The notes: generated from the sequence alone by a model not told the origin. Positions 1-10,639 are shown, counted from the stretch's first letter. The stretch: 64,000 nt of DNA from Lepidostoma basale (GCA_022606425.2 JAHDVF020001255.1:372001-436000); one strand, 5' to 3'. Made by a program: numbers and translations.

Positions 1-619
1 TTACGTGTATAACCACAAAATAACTTGGGCTCGGAATTGATATTAAAACATATATTATTCTTGGGCTTGGCTTTCAAAAAGACGATTTTTTTGTGTTTTG
101 AGATCTATAGACCCCTTTAGCCTTAGTTAATAGAAAAAATAAAAAAATATTATATAATATTTCAGGGGTTAGCGAATATTTGAAAATATTTCAGGATGAA
201 ATGAGCGTCATATTTTACTTTGCCCATATAATATTGAGTCTCTCTTTCAAACTTAAATGACAAAAGAATTGACAAGCAAAAAGTAAACAATAATAGTCGA
301 AGTTATAGGTGTGTGTTACTGTATGTATATGTGCGTCGTCGTGACCAGGAGAAAAGGTAGACCTTATCAGGAAAAATCTGGAAGCTGTGTAGCGCCGAAA
401 TCCCGACTAAGAAGAAATTTTAAAAAAAATCACTTATCCTACAGGGAGAACATATCTATGGACGACGCCATCATTGATTACACAATCTAAAAGTTCTTAC
501 TTACTGTTTCGAGTGACGTTGAGAGGTCGTTCTACCATCAAAAATGGTTACCAGGTCGTGCTTATAAAAGTATTCTATATTCTACATTACAATAAACAGT
601 TTGTCGCACATGAGACCTT
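1..619. other. unassigned AT-rich DNA
   Basis: I see no gene, repeat boundary or RNA in this stretch. Frames on both strands are short and broken. Confidence 0.5.
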
Positions 620-850
620 GTTTTTTCATGTGAGTAATAATTAAACAAAACGATGTTTTTTTTAACTACTACCACTTTTGTTTTTATTTCGACAGCGACC
701 GGTTTCGCCAGGCTCGCTGGTATTGGCAGACTGGTGACTATTGCAAAATGAGTCCTTCATATACATACAGATCAGAGGTAGTAAACATGATTCTGTACAA
801 AAATAATCTAAAAGTAATTACATAAAATTTACTGAATTTAAATATTGGTA
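620..850 (-). mobile_element. PLE-7 end module (hammerhead-like core at 691-734)
   Basis: On the minus strand this matches 16385-16605 in inverted orientation, including the flanks that read ACATCGTTTT on one side and the region near ATGTATAT on the other. The core carries GCGAGCCTGGCGAAACCGGT. This copy has decayed at the CUGNNGA side compared with the 16.5 kb copy. It is probably an end of a Penelope-like element; the family link is inferred from the shared core. Confidence 0.55.
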
Positions 851-1377
851 TGAAAATTATTTAAGGCGATTCGTATTCAATATGACGGATTTCAAATTTT
901 ATTATAGCTCACATATTTATATGTGACGTTAGAAAAATTGGCACTTATACTTTTTTTATTACTGAATTTAAATATAATATTTTATATATCTTGGTCCATT
1001 AGGTTGGTGACGCCATATTGGTTTTTCCATCCATTATAGCTGCAAAGGTATGGAATCATAACAAAACAATTTTTTTCGGCAGTAATATATTCCAGGAAAA
1101 TATGACCCATGTATAATGAGGTTATAGAATATTAAGGAATATTTTAGACATACAAAAATAATATTTTTAACTTTTTTAGCAAATCAATAAATCTCGAATA
1201 AAACCGAGCCCTGGTAATAACAACATATTAACATAAATAAAATAATAGTTAGTTTTCATTTTATTATAAAGCATTAAATATTAATGTTACTGCTGGATTT
1301 ATTTATCACTTATAAGTTTAACTTGTGGTTTGAACTTTCTTGTGCGTCGACATTTGTGAAAAGTGCAAGCCCATTAT
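851..1377. other. unassigned AT-rich DNA
   Basis: No coding signal or recognised repeat. A short local duplication of 'actgaatttaaatat' occurs near 830 and 962. Confidence 0.5.
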
Positions 1378-1456
1378 TTATACTGCCATCGCCGGGAATC
1401 ACACCCGGTACCTTCGGTATGGCAGTCAGAGCTCTTACCACTCTCCCGCGAAGTTC
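1378..1456 (-). mobile_element. tRNA-SINE fragment, head region
   Basis: Read on the minus strand it contains GAGTGGTAAGAGC (A-box-like) and GGGTGTGATTCCCGG (B-box-like), matching the heads of the copies at 3484 and 47265. The body and tail are missing. Confidence 0.7.
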
Positions 1457-2235
1457 ATTTATTCATGACTTGGTTGAGCAGCAATTTAGCATTCTAAAGT
1501 ATACCATAAAAATAAGACTTTTATACACATTAGCCATCAGTTACCCCAATAATAAAGATATAAAATATGAAATGAATACCTAAATTATTCAATTGTGTAT
1601 TCATGAGACATCTTTTGGTGAAAAATCTTTTACAAATACCAATTTTCCGGAATAATTCTAAAATTGTATACAGAAGAAATCCAAAATTTTATCTTAAATA
1701 AAAGTTACCTTTCAAATCTCTCCATAGATGTCGTTGCTATTTGGTATCTTTTTACTCACCCAACAATATTTTTAATATATAACTTTGATGCGTCGTCAAT
1801 AGATGGCAGGTAAGTTGTTTTAATAATTAAAATAATTTAGATAATGTTCAATTTTTTCTAGTAAATATTAATATTTATAATACGAATTCGAAAAAAAAAA
1901 ATTGTTTTGTGAATTTTTTATTTTGTTTTAATTTAATCAAATGTTATTTTTCACAAGTTTCAACATTCTAAGAATTGGTCTCACACATTCTAAGAATTGG
2001 TTTGCAGCAAAATCTTGTATCTCATTTCGCCACTCACACGGTCTTCTGCAGCGGACTTCAACTCAACCTATGAGATGAAGAAGTCCTCGATGATATTTCG
2101 AATACTCCCGTCGAGAACGCCCTCTGTTATTCATCCCACTACTACAAATAAAAATACAGATCAGAAGCTCCGAAAACAATTTGCAAAACATTTGTATGTA
2201 ACAATTTCATGTATGGATGTAAAAACATCGTTCCC
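1457..2235. other. unassigned AT-rich DNA
   Basis: No gene. An 18-bp imperfect direct duplication (cattctaagaattggt twice) lies at about 1967-2001. Confidence 0.5.
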
Positions 2236-2476
2236 AACCTTCATGGCCGAGTGGTAAGTGCTTTGACTACCACCCCGAGGGTCTCGGGTCGGCAATATGA
2301 TTGTCATACTGTCCTTGTTTTGGTGCAAAATTTAAGTGACAATAAAATGGCGATAGATTAGCCTATACATCACATGTCAAGAGAATCAATATGATAGCTA
2401 TACCCTTTACATCGATTTGGCTCGAGCTGTAATAATGGAAAGAGCGATTCAACAAAATAATAATAATCGTAATAAC
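2236..2476 (+). mobile_element. tRNA-SINE, near full length
   Basis: The head reads TGGCCGAGTGGTAAGTGC (A box). The body has GACAATAAAATGGCGATAG, then the region near 'cctttacatcgat' and a TAA-rich tail. It aligns along its length with the copy at 3484-3757. The B box is damaged by a small deletion. Confidence 0.75.
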
Positions 2477-2531
2477 CAAAAGAGAATGAAAATGTTATAA
2501 CAGCGTTTAATTTACTTTCATCATTTTTTGC

Positions 2532-2901
2532 CAGATCTCTGGGCTATATAGACCCCCAGAGGTCTACGACAACTTGCAAGGGGTCTACGACATTTGTGAA
2601 AAAAATTGGGGGTCCATGAGATATAAATGGGGGTTCACGAGATGGTTCAACTAATTTAAATCCGAATATTGGAACGCAAAACGAATATCGAAATCGTTGG
2701 CGAACTTTTTTTAGCTCATTTGGGGAAATCGAACGACCGAAATTATCAGCGACATTTTTAAAAAAGGTCGAATTCGGGCTTTTTTGTTTCGGATTTTTTT
2801 TTTTTGCTCTGAAAAAAATCTATTTTAGGAAACAGGAGGTCTACACAAAATAAACAAAATCGGCAAGGGGTCTATGGGACAAGAAAGTTTGGAAACCTCT
2901 G
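2532..2901. mobile_element. possible hAT-type non-autonomous element
   Basis: The right end read inward is CAGAGGTTTCCAAACTTTC, which resembles the common hAT terminus. Both ends share ATAGACCCC in inverted orientation. I found no matching 8-bp duplication, so the left boundary is uncertain. Confidence 0.35.
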
Positions 2902-3072
2902 TCTTACACGAATGTGTACTAAATCTGTATGATAATCTGTATAAGTGTCAATTGCAAATATAAGAAACAAATGAAGTGCGTTGTAAATTTTTTTTTAAAT
3001 GATCACTTAGGTGGTTTGGCAATATTTAAGTAATGTATGAAGAAATCTCCTTATAAAATCATTAATAAGTAT

Positions 3073-3235
3073 AAAAACGTATGTTTCCTAGAAGTTTTCT
3101 TTTATATTTTATGTGAATGACATGTTTCGCCTCCCTGAGGCATTATCAAATGTTACAAAATACATTTGATATAATGCCTTAGAAGCATGGCGAAACATGT
3201 CATCCACATAAAATATTATAAAACTTCTAAAATAT
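3073..3235. repeat. PLE-1 foldback element
   Basis: Two inverted arms (3073-3152 and 3160-3235) surround a short spacer. Each arm ends in the core TTTGATAATGCC, hairpin, GCGAAACATGTCAT. Other copies: 11.0, 16.7, 23.3, 41.5, 42.7, 44.1 and 57.8 kb; half copies at 7.6 and 39.3 kb. Confidence 0.8.
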
Positions 3236-3297
3236 ATATTTATATAACAAATTAAAAGAATATTTAACAAAACATAAATTAAAAAGACAACAATAAT

Positions 3298-3455
3298 AGA
3301 AGATCGAAAAAACGTGACACGGTGAAATCATTCAAAATTTCATTTTAATTTTAAAAGTCGGAGAAATCGACGCGTGTGCATGACACGACATATAATTGTT
3401 GAGGAAGCGAGAAAAGTGTATTCGAGAAAACGGAGTGATGGTTAGCTTGTAAGAA
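3298..3455 (+). pseudogene. LINE-A 3' fragment
   Basis: It matches the end of LINE-A at 33018-33220, from the R-K-T-W-H-D codons through the R-R-A-C-M-like segment to GTGATGGTTAG. Internal deletions and point changes destroy the frame, and the tail is reduced to one TTAG unit. Confidence 0.65.
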
Positions 3456-3483
3456 GAAATGATAATTTATAACTTAATTTTAC

Positions 3484-3722
3484 GACGACCTTCGTGGTCC
3501 AGTGGTAAGTGCAATGACTGCCACCCCGAAGGTTCCGGGTTTGATTCCCGGCGAGGGCAGTGTGATTGTCACACCGTCTTTGGTCTGGTGTAGAATTCAC
3601 GAGACAATAAAATGGCGATAGATTAGCTACCTATCACATGTCACGAGAATCACTATAATAGCTATAATACCCTTTACATCGATTAGGCTCATGCTGTCAT
3701 GATGTAAAGAGCGATTCCACAA

Positions 3723-3755
<33 letters not shown>

Positions 3756-3757
3756 TT
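3484..3757 (+). mobile_element. tRNA-SINE, best-preserved copy
   Basis: The tRNA-like head has an A box (TGGTCCAGTGGTAAGTGC) and a B box (GGTTTGATTCC) at normal spacing, so an RNA polymerase III internal promoter is likely. A ~190-bp body follows, then a (TAA)n tail at 3727-3757. It shares no tail with the LINEs here, so its driver LINE is unknown. It is a SINE and not a tRNA gene, because the acceptor stem does not pair and the body repeats elsewhere. Confidence 0.85.
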
Positions 3758-4242
3758 GTGGTGTGGCATTTATGCCTTCTCCTCCAGGAGCCGGCGCGAA
3801 GGTTAGTTTATTTCAAATACATATTTTATTACAATTTCTTCTTGATATGCCATGTTCTATCTACTAGGGGAACCGAAGACTTCCATTTCGCTTAATTCTT
3901 AATAACATTTATTACGAAGCCTAAATTAGGAAGACAATGCATAAATTGAATTTATTAAAATTTGAAGACCTCTTTGTTTCATGCTCGAAATAAAATCATT
4001 ATTAAAACACTCGAGTTACCAATTGCTAATGCGTTTATTATGGAACCGGCGTTATTGTAACTCGGTTACTCTCGTTCGGCTTTCTGGAATTATTTCGCCA
4101 ACAGAATATCGTCGTATCTTTGTGGAAACTTCGGTGTACGATTAAAATAATTACAATTTAAATGCCAATCACAAGTTGCCTGATATTATTCAAATGAGGT
4201 TTGGTAGGGCGGTGGCTGCTGTTAATGGCACTACGTGTTTTA
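3758..4242. other. unassigned DNA
   Basis: I see no frame of interest, no repeat shared with the rest of the window and no RNA. Base composition is more mixed than the flanks, so this may be single-copy host sequence. Confidence 0.45.
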
Positions 4243-4500
4243 TCATTTGTTATTTATTTATTTATTTATTCAGTAAGGGCAGCATACAGCGATCTCAATA
4301 TATTAATTAAAAAACATTAAGAAAAATAATAAATAAAGCCAATTACATGCTACCACAAATACAATAAACAGTTAATTGAATTTAAGCTAAGGCAAAATAT
4401 GGTCAAACAAAATGATTGAGAGTTAAACATAATAATAGTAGTAGAAATAAGAACAAAATTAAAAGTAAAAATAAAAGTAACATATTATAATATCATGTAA
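4243..4500 (-). mobile_element. LINE 3' end with (AAATA)n-type tail
   Basis: The minus strand ends in CTTACTGAATAAATAAATAA, a typical 3' terminus of Jockey/CR1-type LINEs. The region upstream on that strand is an AT-rich untranslated segment without a usable frame. Confidence 0.5.
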
Positions 4501-4504
4501 CATT

Positions 4505-4600
4505 ATGGTATCATCCACGCCGAAAGGTTGCTCCTATCGTTTTTTTTTTTGAAGTTGCGTTCGTTCAAATGGAAAAAATCGATGTCTCCAAAATACTTGT
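4505..4600. repeat. dispersed repeat, inverted partner at 60.6 kb
   Basis: CCGAAAGGTTGCTCC and the block ending GATTTTTTCCA read on the other strand are shared with 60575-60660 in opposite orientation. Its class is unknown, but the 60.6 kb copy adjoins a PLE-like segment. Confidence 0.55.
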
Positions 4601-4689
4601 TGTAGTTGCCACAAATCCTGTACATTGCCGCGCTTTGAACGTATTTATATCATACACGCATGCAATTATTTAAACCCCCAAAATATTAT

Positions 4690-5165
4690 AGTTATAGAAA
4701 ACAAGAATTTATCAATGAAAGCGAAAATGGCCGTTTACAATGGAGTTCTGGTCCCAACCCTTATTTATGGAAGCGAAGCATGTAACTGGTAGAAGAAAGA
4801 TGAGAGCAGAATAAATGCGGTATATATGAGGTCCCTAAGACGTACGAGTATGTGTTGTAGAACGATGTACGACAGAATCTCAAATGCTGATATTAGAAAG
4901 GAATGTAGAGCGAAAGAAGGTATTATGAACAAAATTATGAAAGGATCCGACATTGGTTCGGACATACTCGTATGGAGCGCAGGGGTGAAGAAAGAATGGT
5001 TAAAAAAGTATACGTTAACGATGTATATGCGTGTATGATTCGCTGTATGAATGTGGAGGAAACTAGAGAGGAGGAGGTAGAGGTTGTATGTCGGGATAGA
5101 GTAGTGTGGTGGTCCATTCTCTCTGCCTAACCCTGCGGAGAAACGGCGTGATGGTTTGTTGTTGT
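4690..5165 (+). pseudogene. LINE-B C-terminal fragment
   Basis: It encodes the post-reverse-transcriptase region of LINE-B: LSMKAKMAVYNGVLVPTLIY-like codons, then M-R-S-L-R-R, then the region that reads RWFGH in intact copies. Stops and frameshifts break it, and part of the segment before the R-R-A-C-M motif is deleted. The end reads GGCGTGATGGTTTGTTG, so the tail is the TTTG/TTG type. Confidence 0.8.
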
Positions 5166-5306
5166 TGTACAAGTTCCAAACCTTTTCTGGACCATCGCCC
5201 CTCTTCCATCTTTTTCTTCTTCTTTATTTTATACAAAAGGTTGTTTGAACCCAATTACTTGTATACACTTGATTTTTTTATCTATTATATGTAATCAAAT
5301 AACATG

Positions 5307-5443
5307 TGGCAAATTTATTGTCACGTGAATTCTACACCAGACCTTAAACAGTGTGACAATCGCACTGCCATCACCGAAAATCGAATCCAGGATCTTCGTC
5401 AGGGCAGTCAGAGCACATACCACTCTGCCATGGAGGTCGTCTT
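5307..5443 (-). mobile_element. tRNA-SINE, head and part of body
   Basis: On the minus strand an A-box-like head (GGCAGAGTGGTATGTGC) is followed by the SINE body (CACACTGTTTAAGGTCTGGT and the ACGTGACAATAAA block). The 3' half is missing. It abuts the polypyrimidine tract. Confidence 0.75.
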
Positions 5444-5445
5444 CT

Positions 5446-5520
5446 TCGCCCTCTTCCTCTTTCTTTTCCTCTTCCTCTTCCTCTTCTTCTTCCTCTTCCT
5501 ATTCCTCTTCCTCTTCCATC
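5446..5520 (+). repeat. (TTCCTC)n polypyrimidine tract
   Basis: An almost pure C/T strand of about 75 bases built from TTCCTC and TTCTTC units. It yields long leucine/phenylalanine or serine frames that are not genes. Mirror symmetry makes triplex or slipped DNA plausible. Confidence 0.9.
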
Positions 5521-5600
5521 CATATTTTTAAAAGTTAAAATTGATAATAAATAAAAAGGAAAAAATATTTTTATTATATATCATAATACGAGTAGGTATA

Positions 5601-6527
5601 CGAGGTATGTTCAAAAAGTATCGCGAATTTTGAATTTCCGCCGGTTACGTATATTCGATTTTTGATTTTTTTGTGGCGTTATGTTGGTATTCATGTCTCT
5701 CACTTATGCCGATAAGTTCGGCCAGTTTAAATGTTCAGTTAATTTTTGAGAGCCACTTTGCTTGCACGTGTTTTGGCTCGTCTTCGATTTTTGCACACTC
5801 CAAAAAAATGGATCAATGAATCTGTATCAAATTTTGAGTGAAAAACAAAATTAAGTCCCCGGACGCATTCCGAATGTTAACTGTGGCATATGGTGAAGCT
5901 ATCTTGGACCAAAGCAGCGTTTATCGGTGGTACAAAATGTTCTCAGAGGACCGAGAAGATGTGAACGAAAAAGAGCCTGCCGGACGCCCGAGCACGTCAA
6001 CAACAGACGAAAACATTGATGAAGTGAATAACATAGTATTGGACAATCGTCGAATCACCGCTAGAGAAGTTGCTGAGGACTTAAATATATCGCTTGGCTC
6101 GTGCCATTCGATTTTTACCAATGATTTGGGCATGAGATCGGTCGCCGCGAAATTCGTACCAAAATTGCTCAATTTCGCATCTGCTTGTGCGCGAATTTTT
6201 GGCCAAAACAACACACCAATAATGCCGCAGCCACCGTATTCCCCAGATCTGACCCCCTGTGACTTTTTCTTGTTCCCGAAACTGAAGAGGCCCATGAAAG
6301 GACGACGCTAGGCTACGATTGAGGAGATAAAGACGGCATCGAAGGAGGAGCTGAACAAGATCACAAAAAATGATTTTTTGGGGTGCTTCGAGGATTGAAA
6401 AAAACGTTGGCACAAGTGTATAATATCTGGTTGGGATTACTTTGCAGGGGACAAAATAGAAATTCATGAATATATAAATAATTTTTGAAAAAACACAAAA
6501 TTCGCGATACTTTTTGAACGGACCTCG
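5601..6527 (+). mobile_element. internally deleted mariner element with both termini
   Basis: The left end reads CGAGGTATGTTCAAAAAGTA and the right end read inward CGAGGTCCGTTCAAAAAGTA, giving ~30-bp terminal inverted repeats. TA flanks both sides (5599-5600, 6528-6529), the mariner target duplication. At 927 bp it is shorter than the usual ~1.3 kb. It cannot be autonomous, but it keeps the ends needed for trans-mobilisation. Confidence 0.93.
5838..6400 (+). pseudogene. mariner transposase, catalytic centre deleted
   Basis: The 157-codon frame keeps the N-terminal DNA-binding part (VYRWYKMFSEDRE, GRPSTS, then a second helix-turn-helix with ITAREVAEDLNIS) up to AKFVPKLLNF. It then jumps to NNTPIMPQPPYSPDLTPCDF, which carries the third catalytic Asp of the D,D34D triad. 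The first Asp and the HDN-type second motif are lost in the deletion. A stop after KGRR interrupts the C-terminus, though recognisable codons continue to about 6400. The start lies in the region upstream of 5838, where the normal N-terminus is frameshifted. Confidence 0.9.
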
Positions 6528-6547
6528 TATTTATTTAAAATCCACTA

Positions 6548-6650
6548 AAGTTTGTGACCGGTTTCGGCGGCTCGCTGCCATCTTGTTCGCCAGAAATCGG
6601 GCGAAGACAAAACATTGCTGAATTTTAACGAAATAAACATTTTCAAAAGA
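6548..6650. repeat. PLE-7-like end fragment
   Basis: GACCGGTTTCGGCGGCTCGC resembles the minus-strand PLE-7 core but with a different hairpin. A related degenerate block lies at 46085-46190. It begins about 20 bp after the mariner duplication. Confidence 0.4.
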
Positions 6651-6744
6651 TTTTTTTTTAATTTGTCTATTCATAATTTACAATGGACTTCTACTTTGAA
6701 ATTTCAATAAAAAAAAAAATTTAATAGACATTGCTTAGATTGTT

Positions 6745-7055
6745 AATCAAAACTAACTAACTAACTAACCATCACCCTGTTACATCCGGAGGGGTAGGCA
6801 GAGAAGATGGACCGCCAAACCGTTCTGTCCTGACATACCTCTCTAGAATCCCCCACATTCATACATCGTAACATGCACGCTCGTCGATTTTTCTGACTTC
6901 GAATGTAGCCGCCTTTCAGTATTTGATTAATTTGGTCATGCCGTGCTTTCCTTGGCCTTCCACGGCTTCTCTTTCCACTCACACAGCTTGTATACAACAT
7001 TTTAACTATTATTTTATCGTCCATTCGTTCCATATGTCCAAACCATCTTCGGGAT
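6745..7055 (-). pseudogene. LINE-A 3' end
   Basis: The minus strand encodes a 90-residue frame with GKRSRGRPRKARHDQINQIL, NRRACMLRCMNV, VCQDRTVWRSIFSAYPSG and a stop shortly after. It then ends in (TTAG)n. This is the extreme C-terminus of the LINE protein and is one of the less damaged copies. The element is 5'-truncated. Confidence 0.85.
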
Positions 7056-7569
7056 CATTTTTTAATTTAACTTATGATATAATCATCTAAATCAAAGCTA
7101 TTTAAAAAAATCACTTGTATAATTAAATATATAGACTGATTTTAGGGTGTTTGAAATATATATAATATTTCAATCAATATTAAAGTGCAGAGTTCCTGAA
7201 ACTATATCCTTCACCCGAATTTCGTGCAAAAAGATGGCGCACAAAGTTTCCATTTCGAACAAAGAAAGGCACCTTTAAAATTATGCATATCTAAAAGGTA
7301 GGTCTGCTGAAAGCGCCTCTAGCGGCGAAGATAACAACTAGCTCCGTCTTATCTCTTGATACCTAATGACGTCACAGGATGCTGGAGCCGTCTAGAATAG
7401 CTACTTATATAGTTAACTTTAATTTCTGCCCTTTTCTGCAACTTTAGAAATAACTGAAAAAATGCTAACGTTTTAATCTGAGAACAGTTTTCATATATTA
7501 TAATATTTTGTTTGTAATAGACAATTTAGTATTGTTGTAAAAATTCATTCTCTGATTAAATGTCATACT
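7056..7569. other. unassigned DNA
   Basis: I see no gene. The part near 7215-7400 is less AT-rich and not repeated elsewhere in the window, so it may be single-copy. Confidence 0.4.
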
Positions 7570-7727
7570 TTGTTTATAGTTTCTATAACAATGGTGTAAA
7601 ACTCCATATAAAATAATAAATACAAATGTAATAACACGTCTGTTTTTTGAAAGTTTTATTATATTTTATATGAATTACATGTTTCGCCCATCTAAGACGG
7701 CATTATCAAAATCAAAACATTTGATAG
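7570..7727. repeat. PLE-1 half element
   Basis: The left flank (near 'gtaaaactccatat') and one arm ending at the GTTTCGCC...GGCATTATCAAA core match the 11.0 and 39.3 kb copies. The second arm is missing. A ~50-bp piece of tRNA-SINE head in minus orientation follows at 7728-7777. Confidence 0.7.
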
Positions 7728-7777
7728 GCGAGTGCCATGATTCGGTATGGCACTCAGAGCTCTTACCGTCCTCTAAT

Positions 7778-8525
7778 TAACTAAAGTAACTAACCATCAC
7801 GCTATTTCCCCGGAGGGGTTGGCCGAGAGGATGAATTGCCACAATGCTCTGTCCTGGCATACCTCTCGGTGTTCCTCTACATTCATACATCGTACCATGC
7901 ACGCACGTCGATTATTCCGATTTTCCTCGGTCGTCCTCGGCTTCTTTTTCCACTTACGCTGCTTGTGTACAACTTTTTAACCATTCTACTCTCATCCATT
8001 CGTTTCATATGCCCAAACCATCTCAGAGAACCTTTTTTAATTTTATCCATGATGCAGTCATCTGCCTTACATTTCTTTCTTATTACATCGTTCGGTATTC
8101 TATCATACAACGTTTTCCCGCACATTATTCTTAGTGATCTCATTTCTACGGCGCTTATCCTGCTTTCATCCTTATTTTGCCAGCTTCAAGCTTCACTTCC
8201 ATACATGAGGGTTGGCACAAGAACTCCATTGTATGCTGCCATTTTTTTGCTTCTGTGGATATATTTCTATTTGCAGTAATGACTTTGAGTTCGCCATATA
8301 TTTTATTCCCAACACCAACCCTTCTTTCGATGTCTTTCTCCATTTTTCCGTCTTTTGTAAACATACTTCCCAGATATGTAAATTCGGTAACTTGCTCCAA
8401 TTTCTCGCCCATCGCACTTATATCACAAATCGTCATACATTATTCTTTCTCGAAAACCATCACTTTAGATTTAGACACATTCATCACCAGGTCACTCTTT
8501 TTGCATCCCTCATACTACCATACCG
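7778..8525 (-). pseudogene. LINE-A fragment, thumb region to C-terminus
   Basis: In order on the minus strand: FTYLGSMFTKDGKMEKDIER, a block around ITANRNIS, then MRSLRIMCGKTLYDRI, SLRWFGHMKRMDESRMVKKL and SGKRSRGRPRK. The last third before the tail is deleted or shifted. YLGS starts the segment after the reverse transcriptase palm in LINEs. At least two frame changes break the gene. The 3' end is at the (TTAG)-type tail near 7780. Confidence 0.85.
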
Positions 8526-8924
8526 TCGTCAAGAATAGATATTATAATAGATATAATTGGCAACATTCATTTCTTGGCAAATTACTATCTACTATTGTTA
8601 TAGAGGTATATGTGGCATTAACGCAAAACAATGTTGTGTCATACACATTCAATTATTCTCAGAAACATCCTAATATATGCGCCAACAAATAAGCCACCAC
8701 TGGTTCTCAACAATAGGGAGGCTTTTATAATTGTATTCAGTCAACTCTCATAAATGTATATTCTATTCAAAGGTTTCAACTTCAATTAAATCTCCGAAAC
8801 TTTTTACTCTAAGCCGCGTTAATCATTTATGGGGATTGTAGGATCGGACAAAGGGCAGACTAGATTTAATTTATTTGTTTTTAAAAACATATTATGTTAA
8901 ATCCTATGTAAAAGGGTCGTGTCC
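8526..8924. other. unassigned DNA
   Basis: No recognised repeat or reading frame. Confidence 0.45.
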
Positions 8925-9122
8925 ATCCTGTAAACCATTGACCATGGTACGCCATGCGCTCCTGTCACCCATCAGTCTCCAAGCTACAGCTAATGCAGCC
9001 AAGTCGACGCCCTGATTTGATCGGACCAGCGGATTGGTGATCGTCCTTGTGGTCGCTTTCTCTCTAGTTTGCCCATGATGATGAGCTTTTCAAGGTTGTC
9101 CTGATCTCTCCATTTATATGCT
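8925..9122 (-). pseudogene. LINE-I C-terminal fragment
   Basis: The minus strand reads a basic segment (MGKLERKRPQGRSPIRWSDQ), then AWRLMGDRSAWRTMVNGL and a GHDP-type ending. The pattern G-R-S-P-x-R-W-x-D-Q with a later DR-x-x-W-R is common at the C-termini of insect LINE proteins. A small frameshift lies between the two parts. Confidence 0.65.
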
Positions 9123-9164
9123 GACAAAAATAATGAGTTTTATAATTATACCTGAGGATCAATT

Positions 9165-9600
9165 TCAATTCAATTTATTTTAAAAATCATAAAAATCAAA
9201 GTATAATTACTAAATCGTTTATGACTATACAATACAAAAATTGTGAAATTTAAAAAGACAAAATGCAATATAAAGAATAAACATAAACATAAAAACACAA
9301 GATAATTAAAAATTTAAGAAAAATTAAGTAAACAGAAACAATAAGAACAAAAGAAGCAAAAATCAATTTTATACATTATATAAGAGATAGATGCTTTCTA
9401 AGGGTAACCTCACTATCGTGGAAGACGTCCACATCCGAAGAGATGCGGTTTAGAAAGATTATTGCCCCACCCACGGGCATTACCTTAGGTAGATTGGTTC
9501 TACACAGTGGCAGGTGAAATAATCTATATTGCCTTTGTCGCAGATAATTGTCAGGGACAAACAAAGTCAAGCCATTCAAAATATCAGAGTTATGTATTCA
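9165..9600 (-). pseudogene. LINE-J (Jockey-like) 3' end
   Basis: A 67-residue minus-strand frame carries LTLFVPDNYLRQRQYRLFHL, then PVGGAIIFLNRISSDVDVF and an HLSLI end. The same peptide pattern appears on the plus strand at 27990-28290. A long AT-rich 3' untranslated region follows down to about 9165. Jockey/CR1-type LINE proteins commonly end with such an LF-x-P...R...F segment; the clade assignment is inference. Confidence 0.7.
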
Positions 9601-10055
9601 ACCACGAATCAATTGAAAAAAAATGAACACCCAAATGGATAGTTCGTCTAGGAGTAACTAACTTACTCGTAACTTCCACCGTGAATTTTCAGTCATTCGA
9701 GTATCTTGTTATATACATTGCTTACTGATTAAAAAATACTTTTGTAATAATTAATTTGCATCCAGAGCATCTTAAAAACCTTTTTCATTCTTTAATTAAG
9801 CTCACTCATTAATAATTCTCGTTCCAGTCCGGCGCTGGTGAAAATCTCCATTTTCATAATAATTGAGTCCAATCTCCATTTCACAAAGGGACACAAGACT
9901 TAAATCCCTTAACTCAATTCGTTGGATTTTCGATCCATACAGCATCGAGGCCTGGACTGCCAGTTCGAGCCTTTTTCAAAAATGTCGCATAGTACCTTTT
10001 TTAAGATACTTCTATTACAAATAACACAATAAATACTCGTTAAATAAAAATCATG
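9601..10055. other. unassigned DNA
   Basis: No gene seen. The section 9780-9990 is not repeated elsewhere in the window and may be host single-copy sequence. Confidence 0.45.
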
Positions 10056-10220
10056 TAATTTCATGTCCTTGTGTATTTCATGGCTTTGTGTGTTTCCTGA
10101 TCTCGTGTATGTCTATGTGTATTTTATGTCCTTGTGTATTTCATGTCCTTGTGTATTTCATGTCCTTGTGTATTTCATGTCCTTATGTATTTCATATCCT
10201 TGTGTATTTCATGTCCTTGT
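10056..10220 (+). repeat. 17-bp tandem repeat, about 9 units
   Basis: The unit is TGTATTTCATGTCCTTG with substitutions, most regular at 10130-10215. As 17 is not a multiple of 3, the open frame through it cycles all three phases and encodes a low-complexity cysteine-rich peptide. I consider that frame an artefact. Confidence 0.9.
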
Positions 10221-10320
10221 CATGTGCAACCAATTTCACCTAAAATTGGTATATTTTTTGATATCCATAATTCATATAATTACATTGATTTATAGTAGAT
10301 TTATGTTGTGTTTCTCTACA

Positions 10321-10615
10321 AATGACTGACATCGACTGTGATTACTGGGAAAAAGTTGCAGAAGACAGACCTAGATGGAGAACAACAGTACCTAAAGGCA
10401 CGCAAGACTTCGAAGCACAGCGCAAAGACGACGTCGCAGAGAGGAGGAGGTGGAGAAAGGAGAGACCACTGGGAGACGGTGACGGCTCCATTACAAGCAC
10501 CTTCCTCTGCTCCAGATACCCCCGAATATGTGGGTCCAGGATCGGGCTCTTCAGTCACATGCGGACCCACAGCCGTAAAGGACAGTCTTCCTCGGACACG
10601 AGGGACAGTCGATGA
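10321..10615 (+). pseudogene. LINE-K C-terminal fragment with zinc-finger-like end
   Basis: The frame starts around DYWEKVAEDRPRWRTTV, continues with a basic stretch (QRKDDVAERRRWRKERP), then has a C2H2-like pattern: FLCSRYPRICGSRIGLFSHM followed by R-T-H. Several animal LINE families end with a W-x-x-x-A-x-D-R-x-x-W-R segment, an RRRRKER stretch and a finger of the form C-x(n)-C-x(n)-H-x(3,4)-H. Here the first cysteine pair is irregular, so the finger may be broken. A GAT-rich tract follows the stop near 10613. Confidence 0.6.
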
Positions 10616-10639
10616 TGATAATGTTTTGTTTCTAACGCA

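Noticed and set aside
3484..3560. tRNA gene
   Set aside because: A and B boxes are present, but the acceptor arm does not pair, the same body follows in nine copies, and a SINE tail is present.
5304..5538. Leu/Phe- or Ser-rich frames over the (TTCCTC)n tract
   Set aside because: Low-complexity translation of a polypyrimidine tract.
7312..7327. CTCF-like insulator site (AGCGCCTCTAGCGGCG)
   Set aside because: It lacks one base of the usual core spacing; a single short match in 64 kb is not evidence.
10063..10329. Cysteine-rich 88-codon frame
   Set aside because: It is the 17-bp tandem repeat read through in rotating phase.
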